Of a stretch of 64,000 nucleotides of DNA, positions 8,841 through 18,897 are shown one piece after another. The stretch's first letter is position 1, and each line of letters opens with the position of its first letter. Origin of the DNA: an uncultured Clostridium sp. (GTDB lineage Bacteria; Bacillota; Clostridia; Clostridiales; Clostridiaceae); the NCBI GenBank assembly GCA_900540255.1, contig UQFE01000011.1:1-64000 (forward strand). Direction: 5' to 3'. The notes under the pieces are model-generated. The model was not told the origin of the DNA and did not search any database. It was given only the letters and a program-made list of their open reading frames with translations. Position numbers and translations under genes: made by a program.

Positions 8841-10142
8841 ATGAAAAAGTTATTTTTTAAAATATCTACTTTAGTAATATTTTTTATACTATCTATTGCA
8901 AATATTACCATAATAAACTCCTTTGCATTTCCTAATATATATTCTGAAGGAGTATATCTTATGGATGCAAAAACTGGCCAAGTACTTTATGAAAAAAATT
9001 CTAATAATCAATATATGCCTGCTTCTACAACTAAAATAATGACTGCAATACTTGCATTAGAAAAATGTAATCTTACTGACGAAGTAACAATTAGTGAAAA
9101 TCCACCCAAAGCCGATGGTTCTTCTATTGGTATCGAACAAGGTGAGGTTTATACTATAGAAGAATTACTTATTGGATTACTTTTAGAGTCTGGAAATGAC
9201 TGTGCAGAAGCAATTGCTGAACATATAGCAGGTTCAAATGAAGAATTTGCTAAATTAATGAATGAAAAAGCTAAAGAATTAGGAGCAACAAATACTAATT
9301 TTAAAAATCCTAGTGGCTTAACACAAGAAGGGCACTTAACTACTGCTCATGATTTAGCCTTAATAATGAGATATGCTTCACAAAATGCTGATTTTGTTAG
9401 AATTGCACAAATGCCTAATTATTATTTTGAAAATCATCCTTATTCTGATGGAAGTCAAAAATGGGCTATAAACCATAATCCCTTATTAAAAGAAGGATCA
9501 CCATATAAATATCAATATGCTGATTGTGGTAAAACTGGTTATACTATTGCTGCAAATCATTCATATGCTGCAACAGCAATAAAGGATAATCAAGAAATAG
9601 TTGGTGCATTTTTAAATGCTACTGATAAGAATGGATTTTATACAAGCATAGGACAATTGTTTGATTGGGGATTTGAAAATTTTAAAACTGAAAAGATTAT
9701 TTCAAAGGGAGATAAGTTAGAAGATTATTCAATAAACAATTCAACTACAATTCCTTTAATTTCTAATAACGACGTGTATTATACACTTAATATTGGAAAT
9801 GGAGAAAATCTATCTAATATAAATTTATCACTTAATTATGATAAAAAAAATTTAAACAAAATTTCAATAAAACAAGGGGATAAGCTATTCACAGCTTCTG
9901 TTTTAGTTAATAATCAAAAAATATCTAATATAGATTTATTAAGTGGTGAAGATGTAAAGTATACTCCAAGCACTATTGCCAAAAACATTTTACACTCAAA
10001 TAATTATTTTATTATTGGAATAATTTTATTTGTTATATTAATAATTATTATATTTATAATAATTTCATTACTACGCCATAAAAAAAGAAGAAAAAACTTT
10101 TTATCTAAACGTTCATATATAAGAAATAAGCATAATTTTTAA
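8841..10142 (+). CDS. dacF: D-alanyl-D-alanine carboxypeptidase (DacF-type PBP)
   Basis: Low-molecular-weight penicillin-binding protein of peptidase family S11 that trims the terminal D-Ala from peptidoglycan stem peptides. Signal peptide at the N-terminus, active-site motif STTK (nucleophile Ser near residue 62 of the chosen form), SGN, and KTG in CGKTGYTI. A C-terminal beta domain and a TM helix with a basic tail KKRRKN anchor it outside the cell. I start at the ATG at 8841, preceded by GGAG plus six A, not the ATG 12 bases upstream. Transcribed divergently from comEA. DacF homologues often act in spore wall synthesis. Confidence 0.93.
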   Translation: MKKLFFKISTLVIFFILSIANITIINSFAFPNIYSEGVYLMDAKTGQVLYEKNSNNQYMPASTTKIMTAILALEKCNLTDEVTISENPPKADGSSIGIEQGEVYTIEELLIGLLLESGNDCAEAIAEHIAGSNEEFAKLMNEKAKELGATNTNFKNPSGLTQEGHLTTAHDLALIMRYASQNADFVRIAQMPNYYFENHPYSDGSQKWAINHNPLLKEGSPYKYQYADCGKTGYTIAANHSYAATAIKDNQEIVGAFLNATDKNGFYTSIGQLFDWGFENFKTEKIISKGDKLEDYSINNSTTIPLISNNDVYYTLNIGNGENLSNINLSLNYDKKNLNKISIKQGDKLFTASVLVNNQKISNIDLLSGEDVKYTPSTIAKNILHSNNYFIIGIILFVILIIIIFIIISLLRHKKRRKNFLSKRSYIRNKHNF

Positions 10143-10152
10143 TAAATATAAT

Positions 10153-10190
10153 AATAAAAGGGTTGCCAAGTATATGCAAACCCTTTTATT
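10153..10190. terminator. Bidirectional terminator between dacF and the pseudouridine synthase gene
   Basis: AATAAAAGGGTT..GC / GC..AACCCTTTTATT stem with an 11-base loop, symmetrical A and T tracts. It separates two convergent genes. Confidence 0.85.
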
Positions 10191-10200
10191 ATAAATAATT

Positions 10201-11031
10201 TTATTTATTTCTTAAGTTTTCTAAAAGTAATTTTATATCATCTGGTAATTGTGCTCTTAATTCAAGACTTTCTTTAGTTCTAGGTGACTTAAAATTAAGT
10301 CCATATGCATGAAGTGCTTGCCTTGAAATTAAATTTGCATCTTCTTCAAATCCATATAAAGTATCCCCATAAATAGTATGTCCTAATGAACTTAAATGTA
10401 CTCTAATTTGATGTGTTCTTCCTGTTTCTAAAAGGCATTCAACTAAATCTGCATCATTTAATCTTTCTACAACCTTATAATGAGTTATACTTCTTTTTCC
10501 TCTTTCATCAACTACTCTTTTCATATTTCCTTCAATTTCTGGTCTATAAATTGGTTTATCTATAGTTCCTTCCATTTTATCCATATGTCCATGAACTAAT
10601 GCTAAATATCTTTTTTCTATTTGATTTTGCTGTATATCCTTTGATAGTTCCATATGAGCATATTGATTTTTAGCTATTATTATTAACCCAGATGTATCCA
10701 TATCTAATCTACTTACAAGCCTTACAATACAATCTTGATTTGTTTCCTTAAAATAATATAATAATGCATTAGCTAATGTTCCAGATTGATATCTCTTAGT
10801 TGGATGTACAACCATATTAGGTCTTTTATTTACCACTATAATATCGCTATCTTCATACACTATATCAATATCAATTTTTTCTGGTTCTATATTTTGACTT
10901 TCTTTCTTTTTAAGATTAATTAATATATTATCGTTAGCTTTTAAAACATAATTCATTCTAACAGGCTCATTATTTACTATTATTCTTTTATCTAAAGCTG
11001 CACCTCTTATAAGTCTTGAAGACAAGCCCAT
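10201..11031 (-). CDS. RluA-family pseudouridine synthase
   Basis: Isomerises specific uridines in rRNA or tRNA. The catalytic aspartate is in RLVSRLDMDTSGL, and an S4 RNA-binding region lies at the N-terminus (SSRLIRGAALDKRIIVNNEPV). From the ATG at 11031 the protein has 276 aa, but the S4 domain is then cut short. The reading frame stays open upstream and encodes the missing helix (DFEGRKIREYLKEE), back to an AAGGAGGGG at 11110-11118. No ATG, GTG or TTG sits there; the codon at the right distance is ATC (11101-11103). The true protein is therefore probably about 300 aa. Target uridine not predictable. Confidence 0.9.
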   Translation of the reverse strand: MGLSSRLIRGAALDKRIIVNNEPVRMNYVLKANDNILINLKKKESQNIEPEKIDIDIVYEDSDIIVVNKRPNMVVHPTKRYQSGTLANALLYYFKETNQDCIVRLVSRLDMDTSGLIIIAKNQYAHMELSKDIQQNQIEKRYLALVHGHMDKMEGTIDKPIYRPEIEGNMKRVVDERGKRSITHYKVVERLNDADLVECLLETGRTHQIRVHLSSLGHTIYGDTLYGFEEDANLISRQALHAYGLNFKSPRTKESLELRAQLPDDIKLLLENLRNK

Positions 11032-11100
11032 TTCTTCCTTAAGATATTCTCTTATCTTTCTTCCTTCAAAATCTTTATCTACACATTTTTCTAAAGTACT

Positions 11101-11118
11101 GATATTTTTCCCCTCCTT
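11101..11118 (-). promoter_or_regulatory. Strong ribosome binding site with apparent ATC start codon
   Basis: AAGGAGGGG at 11110-11118 is followed, at normal spacing, by an in-frame ATC. The 24 codons from there to the first ATG read as an S4-domain N-terminus. This suggests non-canonical initiation (as known for infC, which uses ATT) or a base error in the sequence. Confidence 0.5.
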
Positions 11119-11128
11119 TATATAATAA

Positions 11129-11253
11129 AAGTTAAGACTTAAAAATTAAGCAATTATTTATTTATTTAACATATTAATTTAGTATTACTTAATTTTCAAA
11201 TGAGCAATTACTAATTTTATATTATAACTTCTTAATTCTAATTCTTAACCTTT
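11129..11253. repeat. Imperfect inverted repeat between pseudouridine synthase and LCP genes
   Basis: GTTAAGACTTAAAAATTAAG on the left and a diverged complement on the right bound about 125 AT-rich bases, with AGCAATTA occurring twice inside. It could be a decayed MITE-like unit. I see no gene here. Low complexity makes chance resemblance possible. Confidence 0.3.
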
Positions 11254-11269
11254 TAAATAAATATATATT

Positions 11270-12616
11270 TTAATCATTAAATGTTAAATAATCTTCACCT
11301 ATAATAATTACAGCATCATATGATTTATATTCATCTTTCTTATTTTTAGAATATTTATTGATTCCTGTATCTTCACTTAAAATTTTTCTAACATCTTTTT
11401 TATTAATTAATATTTCTGATTCTTTAGATCTATCATAATTACCAACACTAATATTTCTATACCCTATATTTTCTAACTCAATTTTTAAATTTCCTGCTAA
11501 CCCATTTACTCTTGTAGCATTTAAAATCATTATAGAATACTTACTTCTATCAATACTATTATTTATATCACTTGTTATTTGAAGGGATTTTAATAAATTC
11601 TTATTATAAGATGGATTCATAACTAAAAAATCTTGTCCATAAATTTTTTCATTATCACCTTGCAAAGTAGCCATAGATACACCAGAATTATTTATCATCT
11701 TCATTCCATAGTAAATCATGCTACTTCCAGGCATATTAGTTACAACATTTTCTTTAATAGCCTTAAGTATGCTTGGTATTTTTGTTATAATTGCTGGACT
11801 AGTGCACTTTTTAATTACCTCTGATATAAATGCTTGTTGATTCTTAATTCTTCCTATATCACCTTCTGCAAGACCAGTTCCATCATTATTTTTTCTCCAT
11901 CTAAAGAATTCCTCAGCTTTTTTCCCATCTAATAATACTGTTTCACCTGCATTAAAATGTATATGTAAATCTTGTGCATCATCATCATAATACATATTTC
12001 TATCAATATACATTTCAACACCACCAATAGCATCAATTAAATTTCTAAAAGCAGCATAATCTATTTCAACTAAGTAATTTACCTTTATACTTAATAAACT
12101 TTCAACTTGCTGAATTACTTCTTTTTCTCCCCCTAAAACATATGCTGCATTCATTTTCCAATAAGGAATTAAATTACCATTACCATCATGTGCATTTTCA
12201 ACTTCAATTAAAGTATCTCTAGGAATTGAAACTAAATTAATTGCATCTGTACGTGGGTTATAATTAATTAACATCATTGTGTCTGTTCTTCTGGCTGATG
12301 AATTTGCTGTATTTTCTGCATCTCCTATATCCATTCCTAATAATAATATATTTACAGTTTCATTAACACCTGGTTTGCTTGCCGATATAATATCATTATT
12401 ATTAAGTGATGATATGAATGAAAATAAATATACCCCAACTAATAAGACAAGTATTAGCATTGTTAAAAATGCAGCAGTAATAGCTCTTTTTATTATTACT
12501 GATTTTTTCTCTTTTTTTCTAAGTTTCTTTTTTAATTCAAGTTGTTCCCTAGGACTTAATTTCCTAACTCTCCGTCTAGCATTGCTATTTCTTTTATTAC
12601 CATTAGCTCCTGCCAC
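11270..12616 (-). CDS. LytR-CpsA-Psr (LCP) family cell-wall ligase
   Basis: LCP proteins transfer undecaprenyl-linked polymers (teichoic acids or capsule) to peptidoglycan at the outer membrane face. A basic cytoplasmic N-terminus is followed by one TM helix (about residues 45-67), the LCP catalytic domain with VNILLLGMD, SARRTDTMMLI, SIPRDTLIEV and FFRWRKNNDG, and a C-terminal LytR_C-like domain. I favour a GTG start at 12616, spaced from GGTGAGG; another GTG at 12631 lacks a good site. It closes the obg-yhbY-nadD-yqeK series. The rsfS gene often found next in related genomes is not here. Confidence 0.9.
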   Translation of the reverse strand: MAGANGNKRNSNARRRVRKLSPREQLELKKKLRKKEKKSVIIKRAITAAFLTMLILVLLVGVYLFSFISSLNNNDIISASKPGVNETVNILLLGMDIGDAENTANSSARRTDTMMLINYNPRTDAINLVSIPRDTLIEVENAHDGNGNLIPYWKMNAAYVLGGEKEVIQQVESLLSIKVNYLVEIDYAAFRNLIDAIGGVEMYIDRNMYYDDDAQDLHIHFNAGETVLLDGKKAEEFFRWRKNNDGTGLAEGDIGRIKNQQAFISEVIKKCTSPAIITKIPSILKAIKENVVTNMPGSSMIYYGMKMINNSGVSMATLQGDNEKIYGQDFLVMNPSYNKNLLKSLQITSDINNSIDRSKYSIMILNATRVNGLAGNLKIELENIGYRNISVGNYDRSKESEILINKKDVRKILSEDTGINKYSKNKKDEYKSYDAVIIIGEDYLTFND

Positions 12617-12660
12617 CTTCTCATCCCTCACCTTACAAAACTTAATAATAAATTTAAATA

Positions 12661-13227
12661 CTAACTATTATATATTAAATAATTTCTAGCTTTAATAGAA
12701 TTTAAGTCAACAGCACAATCTTTAGTTAACAAATACATAATCGTATGAGTTAATGCCTTTAACACTGCATCATTTAGGTTTTTACGTGAAATATCTCTAA
12801 TTGCTTCTATCCCTTGAAAATTACGTGAAGGTTCAATTAAATCTGCAAGATATATTATCTTTTCTAAATTACTCATATTTTCCCTTCCAGTTGTATGCCA
12901 TCTCATTGCATTTAATACATCTTCATCTTCTATTTCAAAGATTCTTTTTGCCATAATAGGTGCAATTATTGAATGCCATAATTCTTTACTATTTTTTTCA
13001 TCATTAGATAGTTTGAGATTTTCTTCTTCTATTACCTTTAACATATCTTCATAGCTCATATTTTTTGCTATATCATGACAAAGTGCTGCTATCTCAGCTT
13101 TTTGTTTATCTTCATTATAAATTTCCGCAAGTTCAATAGCAGTTTTTACAACTCCTAAGGTGTGACCATATCTAGATGGTTTTAAATTATCCTTCAAATA
13201 ACTTTTTATTTCATCTACTCCCCACAT
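12661..13227 (-). CDS. yqeK: YqeK-type HD-domain phosphohydrolase (Ap4A hydrolase family)
   Basis: HD-superfamily metal-dependent hydrolase. Metal ligands are visible as RYGHTLGV, the pair CHDIAKN and a later WHTTG. Members of this family split diadenosine tetraphosphate symmetrically into two ADP. The start is the ATG at 13227: it follows GGAGAG by six bases and begins one base after the nadD stop, giving 188 aa. Co-transcribed with nadD, as is usual in Firmicutes. Confidence 0.93.
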   Translation of the reverse strand: MWGVDEIKSYLKDNLKPSRYGHTLGVVKTAIELAEIYNEDKQKAEIAALCHDIAKNMSYEDMLKVIEEENLKLSNDEKNSKELWHSIIAPIMAKRIFEIEDEDVLNAMRWHTTGRENMSNLEKIIYLADLIEPSRNFQGIEAIRDISRKNLNDAVLKALTHTIMYLLTKDCAVDLNSIKARNYLIYNS

Positions 13228-13228
13228 T

Positions 13229-13837
13229 TTATTCTCTCCTATATAACTTATTTTCACTTATATACTTCTTTACTTCTTCTGGCAAGAAAAAATCTACTCT
13301 TTTCCCATTAGCTATTCGCTCCCTAATCATTGATGAAGATATATCAATATCAGTAACATTTAATATTACTATTTTAGCATCATATTTTTTCTCTAATTTA
13401 TATTTTTGCTCTTCAAGAATACTTTTATTATATTCCCCTCTATTAAATGCAACAAAAGTACAATTATTTAATACTAAATCGGTATTGCTCCATTTTTCTA
13501 TAGCCATTAATGAATCTGCTCCTGCAATGAAAAATACTTCAACATTATCCTCTTGCTTTTTTAAATATTGTAAAGTTTCATAAGTATAACTATATCCATT
13601 TTTTTTAATTTCATAATCACTAATTTCAAAGCCTTCGTATCCTTCGATTGCCTTTTGAACCATATTATATCTATATTTAGAATCTATTACTTTACTCTCC
13701 TTTTTATGTGGTGGATTTCCAGCTACCATAAATATAATTTTATCTAAATTTAATTCTTCCTTAGCTTCATATGCTATATATAAATGTGCTAAATGTATGG
13801 GGTTAAATGTTCCCCCCATCATACCATACCGTTTCAT
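13229..13837 (-). CDS. nadD: Nicotinate-nucleotide adenylyltransferase
   Basis: Adenylates nicotinate mononucleotide to deamido-NAD in NAD synthesis. The nucleotidyltransferase signatures GGTFNPIHLAHL near the N-terminus and ISSSMIRERI near the C-terminus are intact, with VAGNPPHKK between. The 202-aa length is normal. The ATG follows the yhbY stop directly; AAGGA lies rather far upstream (about 14 bases), so coupling to yhbY translation is likely. Confidence 0.96.
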   Translation of the reverse strand: MKRYGMMGGTFNPIHLAHLYIAYEAKEELNLDKIIFMVAGNPPHKKESKVIDSKYRYNMVQKAIEGYEGFEISDYEIKKNGYSYTYETLQYLKKQEDNVEVFFIAGADSLMAIEKWSNTDLVLNNCTFVAFNRGEYNKSILEEQKYKLEKKYDAKIVILNVTDIDISSSMIRERIANGKRVDFFLPEEVKKYISENKLYRRE

Positions 13838-13839
13838 AA

Positions 13840-14145
13840 TTATTTATTTTTTCCTTGTGGTAATTCTATCTTAGGCTTCTTTTCAGATTTTTTATATAAT
13901 ACTATTTTACTTCCAATTGCTTGAACACCATCACAACCAATTGCTTTACAAATTTCATCTGAAACTTCTCTAGCAGCTAATCCACTATTTTCTAAAACCT
14001 TTATTTTAATAAGTTCTCTAGCTTCTAATGCATCTTCTAATTGCTTTAAGAAAGCTTCTTCAACACCATTTTTACCAATTTGGAATATTGGACTCATAGT
14101 ATTTGCAAGTCCTCTTAAATAAGCTCTTTGCTTTCCTGTTATCAT
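13840..14145 (-). CDS. yhbY: YhbY-family CRM-domain RNA-binding protein
   Basis: Small CRM-domain protein (101 aa) that associates with the pre-50S ribosomal subunit. ITGKQRAYLRGLAN begins the domain and the GxxG-type loop appears as IGKNGVEEAF. The start at 14145 follows GGAGG; the longer in-frame form would run back into the end of obg. Position after obg fits a role in large-subunit assembly. Confidence 0.93.
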   Translation of the reverse strand: MITGKQRAYLRGLANTMSPIFQIGKNGVEEAFLKQLEDALEARELIKIKVLENSGLAAREVSDEICKAIGCDGVQAIGSKIVLYKKSEKKPKIELPQGKNK

Positions 14146-14158
14146 AAAATATTTCCTC

Positions 14159-15469
<1,311 letters not shown>

Positions 15470-15560
15470 CTAATGTTAAACATAATAATCTATTTTTATT
15501 ATTCCATAACATACATATTTTATAATAGTATATATAAAATATGTATTTATTACAAGAATA

Positions 15561-15583
15561 AAAGCACCCTTACGGGTGCTTTT
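15561..15583 (-). terminator. Terminator after rpmA
   Basis: AAAGCACCC-TTAC-GGGTGCTTT, a 9-bp perfect GC-rich stem with T tract, 18 bases beyond the rpmA stop. It separates the rplU-prp-rpmA unit from obg. Confidence 0.9.
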
Positions 15584-15600
15584 ACCTATATTAAATATAA

Positions 15601-15906
15601 TTATTCAGCTATTTCTTCAACGTTAACTGGGTAAACAGAAACTTTCTTCTTGTCTCTTCCCATTCTTTCAAATCTTACGATTCCGTCTTCTTTAGCAAAT
15701 AAAGTGTCATCTCCACCCTTACCTACGTTTAGACCTGGGTGAATCTTAGTTCCTCTTTGTCTGTAAAGGATGTTTCCAGCTAAAACGAATTCTCCGTCAG
15801 CAGCCTTAGCACCTAATCTTTTAGATTCAGAGTCTCTACCATTCTTTGAACTACCTACCCCTTTCTTGTGGGCAAATAATTGAAGGTTCATCATTAACAT
15901 ACTCAT
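15601..15906 (-). CDS. rpmA: Ribosomal protein L27 with cleavable N-terminal extension
   Basis: 50S protein whose N-terminus reaches the peptidyl-transferase centre. The N-terminal extension ends MNLQLF before AHKKG; in Firmicutes Prp protease cleaves after LQLF to expose the functional end. The SD GGAGG lies inside the end of prp, and the first ATG overlaps the prp stop (TAATG). Later ATGs (15900, 15894, 15891) are possible and have better spacing. Confidence 0.97.
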   Translation of the reverse strand: MSMLMMNLQLFAHKKGVGSSKNGRDSESKRLGAKAADGEFVLAGNILYRQRGTKIHPGLNVGKGGDDTLFAKEDGIVRFERMGRDKKKVSVYPVNVEEIAE

Positions 15907-16280
15907 TACACCTCCTCGAATTTTATTTTTATATATTCATTCCGTCTATTTTTACCAAAACTAACGTCAAGGGACATAATTAAGCTTTCTAAACTTTTTT
16001 CAAAGGTTAAAAGCAATATCTGTCCTTTTTTAATATCTTCATTTTTAAGATTATGTAAATTCAGTGATAAAAATCCATCCTTTACCTCATACTTTACTGG
16101 TAGCTTTAAAACTTCCTCCATGCCTATTACAACACTTTGAGATAAAACTGAAACACTATTACAAATCATGTCATATGCATCACCTGTAATACTTTCCATT
16201 TCTTCTCTCGATAAAGCATGACCCTCTATCTTAAATCCAAGAGATATTTCTTTTTGTTTAAATATAATAATCTTTATCAT
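15906..16280 (-). CDS. prp: Ribosomal-processing cysteine protease Prp
   Basis: Removes the N-terminal extension of L27, an essential step in Firmicutes. Always encoded between rplU and rpmA, as here. The catalytic pair is probably H21 (EGHALS) and C40 ([12 protein letters not shown]). In the Prp proteins I know, His and Cys are 12 residues apart; here they are 19 apart, with an extra SREEMES-like loop, and the usual Gly-x-Asp-x-x-Cys-Ala reads GDAYDMICN. No SD precedes the ATG, which lies 9 bases after the rplU stop, so translation is probably coupled. Confidence 0.92.
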   Translation of the reverse strand: MIKIIIFKQKEISLGFKIEGHALSREEMESITGDAYDMICNSVSVLSQSVVIGMEEVLKLPVKYEVKDGFLSLNLHNLKNEDIKKGQILLLTFEKSLESLIMSLDVSFGKNRRNEYIKIKFEEV

Positions 16281-16289
16281 AACTTAAAA

Positions 16290-16601
16290 TTAAGCTTCGA
16301 TTTTTTCGATTACTAATTTAGTGTAAGGTTGTCTGTGACCAGTTTTCTTTCTGTAGTCCTTCTTAGGCTTATACTTGAAAACAGTAACTTTCTTAGCCTT
16401 ACCTTGAGCTGCTACCTTAGCAACAACTTTAGCTCCTTCAACTACTGGCGCACCAACAGTTAAAGTTTCTCCGTTAGAAACAGCTAAAACTTCTGTTAAT
16501 TCGATTGTTGAGTCAACTTCAGCGTTTAATTTTTCAACGTATATTACGTCTCCTTCTTGAACTCTGTATTGTTTCCCTCCAGTTAATAATACTGCGTACA
16601 T
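16290..16601 (-). CDS. rplU: Ribosomal protein L21
   Basis: 50S assembly protein, 103 aa from the ATG at 16601 that follows GGAGGTG. The first residues [13 protein letters not shown] and the C-terminal [15 protein letters not shown] are family hallmarks. The longer in-frame ORF would read through the leader RNA and is rejected. First gene of rplU-prp-rpmA. Confidence 0.98.
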   Translation of the reverse strand: MYAVLLTGGKQYRVQEGDVIYVEKLNAEVDSTIELTEVLAVSNGETLTVGAPVVEGAKVVAKVAAQGKAKKVTVFKYKPKKDYRKKTGHRQPYTKLVIEKIEA

Positions 16602-16604
16602 TAT

Positions 16605-16690
16605 AAAAACACCTCCTCTTAAACGGTCTCGCCAATTTAGGTACAAAGATTTAACTTTGTTTTTTTAAAACCCGTTATGTGCGGTTTACA
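16605..16690 (-). promoter_or_regulatory. L21 ribosomal protein leader (autoregulatory 5' UTR)
   Basis: The 5' UTR contains ACCGCACATAACGGGTT and, just before the SD, TGGCGAGACCGTT. These are the conserved elements I associate with the Firmicutes L21 leader motif (Rfam family for rplU). L21 is presumed to bind and repress. The match is by remembered consensus. Confidence 0.65.
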
Positions 16691-16696
16691 AATGAC

Positions 16697-16726
16697 ATTT
16701 TATCATATAAACTTACAATTTGTAAA
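16697..16726 (-). promoter_or_regulatory. Promoter of rplU-prp-rpmA
   Basis: On the minus strand TTTACA (16721-16726), 18 bp, TAAAAT (16697-16702), immediately after the rng stop. The predicted start lies at the front of the leader RNA. Confidence 0.5.
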
Positions 16727-16734
16727 GAAATTTA

Positions 16735-18177
16735 TTATAGTTTTTCAATTGTTTTAATCTTGTATTTTTGGTAATTTTCTTTTTGAGATACAAATATAAG
16801 CGGCTCAATCCTATACCCTTCTATATCATATACAAAATTCAAATAAATCTCTTTATCTATTCCCTCAATATTTTTCAAAAACTTAAATATATCTTGCTTA
16901 ATATCTTCTTCATAATTTTTATCTATTTCTATATAAAAGTCCTTAATAGAATTTTCATTATAGCATTTTATTATTTCATTTCTAATAAGATTTTCAATAT
17001 ATGAAAGCTTTAAAATAAATCCATTACTCTTACATTTTCCACAAGGCTCTTCTAAATATTCATAAATTGATTTGCCTTTTCTTTTTCGACTAATTTGAAT
17101 TAAATCAAGTTCAGTAAACGGGAAAATTTTAACATTACCTTTATCAGCTTCTAATGATTTTTTTAATGCTTTAATTACATGTACTTTTTGACTCTCATCT
17201 CTCATATCAATGAAATCAACCACTATAATTCCACTTAAATTTCTTAATCTAATTTGTCTTCCAACTTCCTTAGCCGCTTCTAAATTAGTTTGCATTATAG
17301 TTTTATTAAAGTCTCTTCCCTTTACATTTTTCCCACTATTAACATCAATTACATACATTGCTTCTGTTTTATCAATAACAATGTATCCACCACAATGTAA
17401 ATTTACCTTTTTATGCCTTAATTTAATTATTTCTTTTTCTATTCCGCTATAATCAAATAAAGTTCTCTTACTTTCATAAAACTTAAATTCAATTGCTTTT
17501 TTTTCTTTAAGTAAATTTTTAATATTTTCAAGGACCTCATAATCATCAGCTATAATCCTAGTTTTTCTATCATCTAATTCTTCTAAAAATCTAAGTATCA
17601 TGCTATTTGATTTAACTTTTCCAATAGTTGTTGAGTATCTAAGCTTATTTTCCATCTCTTCTTTTTTTTCTAATAATGAATTTAATTCACTTAGTAATTC
17701 TTCATCTGTTGCAGTTTCAGCTTCAGTTCTATATACTATTTCAACACCTTTAATTGGCTTAGTAAGATTTATTAATCTTTGCCTTTGCTCCATATCAGAA
17801 ATTCTTTTTGATATTGTAATTCCCTCTACTCCTATTGTTAAAACAATATATCTTCCAAGTATATTTACCTTATTACTAACTTTTGCACCTTTGTTTCCTA
17901 AAGGCTCTTTTAATACTTCAACTAAAAGCTCTTGCCCTTTTTTAACTCCAGTTCTTTTAAGTTCTTCACTATAATACATATAAGCTTCTTTTGCCAATCC
18001 AATATCTAAAAATATTGAATTAATAGCTGGAATTATATTTTTTACTCTAGCTTTATAAACTTCACCAATTTGAGGTTCAATAGTTTTTTCTTCAACAAGA
18101 CACTCTACTAATTCATCATTTTCCTTTACGGCTATTCTGATTAATTCTTCTCTTTTCTCAACAAAAATCTCTCTCAT
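16735..18177 (-). CDS. rng: Ribonuclease G/E family endoribonuclease
   Basis: Single-strand endoribonuclease for rRNA or mRNA processing. An S1-like domain near residues 35-120, then the catalytic DNase I-like domain with AMYVIDVNSGKN (metal Asp) and GIIVVDFIDMRD, and the zinc-link pair in CGKCKSNGF near residue 400. The 480-aa length fits RNase G rather than long RNase E. It follows the radical SAM pair and precedes rplU, a conserved clostridial order. AAGGTAG precedes the ATG. Confidence 0.94.
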   Translation of the reverse strand: MREIFVEKREELIRIAVKENDELVECLVEEKTIEPQIGEVYKARVKNIIPAINSIFLDIGLAKEAYMYYSEELKRTGVKKGQELLVEVLKEPLGNKGAKVSNKVNILGRYIVLTIGVEGITISKRISDMEQRQRLINLTKPIKGVEIVYRTEAETATDEELLSELNSLLEKKEEMENKLRYSTTIGKVKSNSMILRFLEELDDRKTRIIADDYEVLENIKNLLKEKKAIEFKFYESKRTLFDYSGIEKEIIKLRHKKVNLHCGGYIVIDKTEAMYVIDVNSGKNVKGRDFNKTIMQTNLEAAKEVGRQIRLRNLSGIIVVDFIDMRDESQKVHVIKALKKSLEADKGNVKIFPFTELDLIQISRKRKGKSIYEYLEEPCGKCKSNGFILKLSYIENLIRNEIIKCYNENSIKDFYIEIDKNYEEDIKQDIFKFLKNIEGIDKEIYLNFVYDIEGYRIEPLIFVSQKENYQKYKIKTIEKL

Positions 18178-18189
18178 ATTAAAACTACC

Positions 18190-18897
18190 TTAAATGCCCT
18201 TATATAAAGGAATATATTTATTATTCTTTAAAATATACATTTCTTCTCTCTTAATATTAACAAAAGCTTCTGTATTAATTTCTGATATTTGTTCTTTTAA
18301 ATAATTAACTAAAAGCTCCGCTGAAAGATTTTCTCTACTTCCAGTTGCAATTAATGTATTTAAAACTAATTCATCATCTTTTATCCAATATTTAAATTCC
18401 TTAACAAGAGGTTTTATATCAGTAAGTTTTTCACCTTTTTTCGTTTTCTTTATAATTTCCCACTTTTGCTCATTAAGTGTTTTCATCATTTCTTCTTCAA
18501 CCTTAGATGTTCCATTAAGTTTTATCTTAATAATATATCTTGCCCCATCTAAAAGTGCCATAGTTTGTGGTAACCTCTTAACATTTTCTACTATTTCAAC
18601 AGGTGTTGCATGTAAAAATTTAATTGTTGGAGGTGCACTTTCATTTAATTTTTCTAAAACTTCACCTACCCCAACAGCTTCTGTTAAAACTAAATCTAAA
18701 TATTCACCATCTGAATAAACCCCAACTGAAAGTGGTTGTGCTATAGATAATGCCATATGAGGATTAAAACCTTTTGAATATTCAGCTGGTAAGCCTGATC
18801 TTCTTATTATTCTTTGAATAGTTCTCATTAAATCTAAGTGACCAATAAACTTAATATCAGCACCTTTAGTAAATTTAATTACGTATCGCACCTTCAA
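18190..18897 (-). CDS. TIGR03936-type radical SAM-linked protein (DUF2344)
   Basis: Uncharacterised 235-aa protein of the family always found beside, or fused to, the radical SAM protein encoded upstream. The N-terminal signature VRYVIKFTKGADIKFIGHLD and FNPHMALSIAQPLSVG are present. It starts with TTG at 18897, overlapping the radical SAM gene by 23 bases, which implies coupled synthesis. In many genomes the pair sits before rng, as here, suggesting an RNA-related role; this is inference. Confidence 0.9.
   Translation of the reverse strand: MKVRYVIKFTKGADIKFIGHLDLMRTIQRIIRRSGLPAEYSKGFNPHMALSIAQPLSVGVYSDGEYLDLVLTEAVGVGEVLEKLNESAPPTIKFLHATPVEIVENVKRLPQTMALLDGARYIIKIKLNGTSKVEEEMMKTLNEQKWEIIKKTKKGEKLTDIKPLVKEFKYWIKDDELVLNTLIATGSRENLSAELLVNYLKEQISEINTEAFVNIKREEMYILKNNKYIPLYKGI

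Noticed and set aside
16602..16646. N-terminal extension of L21
   Set aside because: Would translate the conserved leader RNA and its SD; the ATG at 16601 gives the exact family start.
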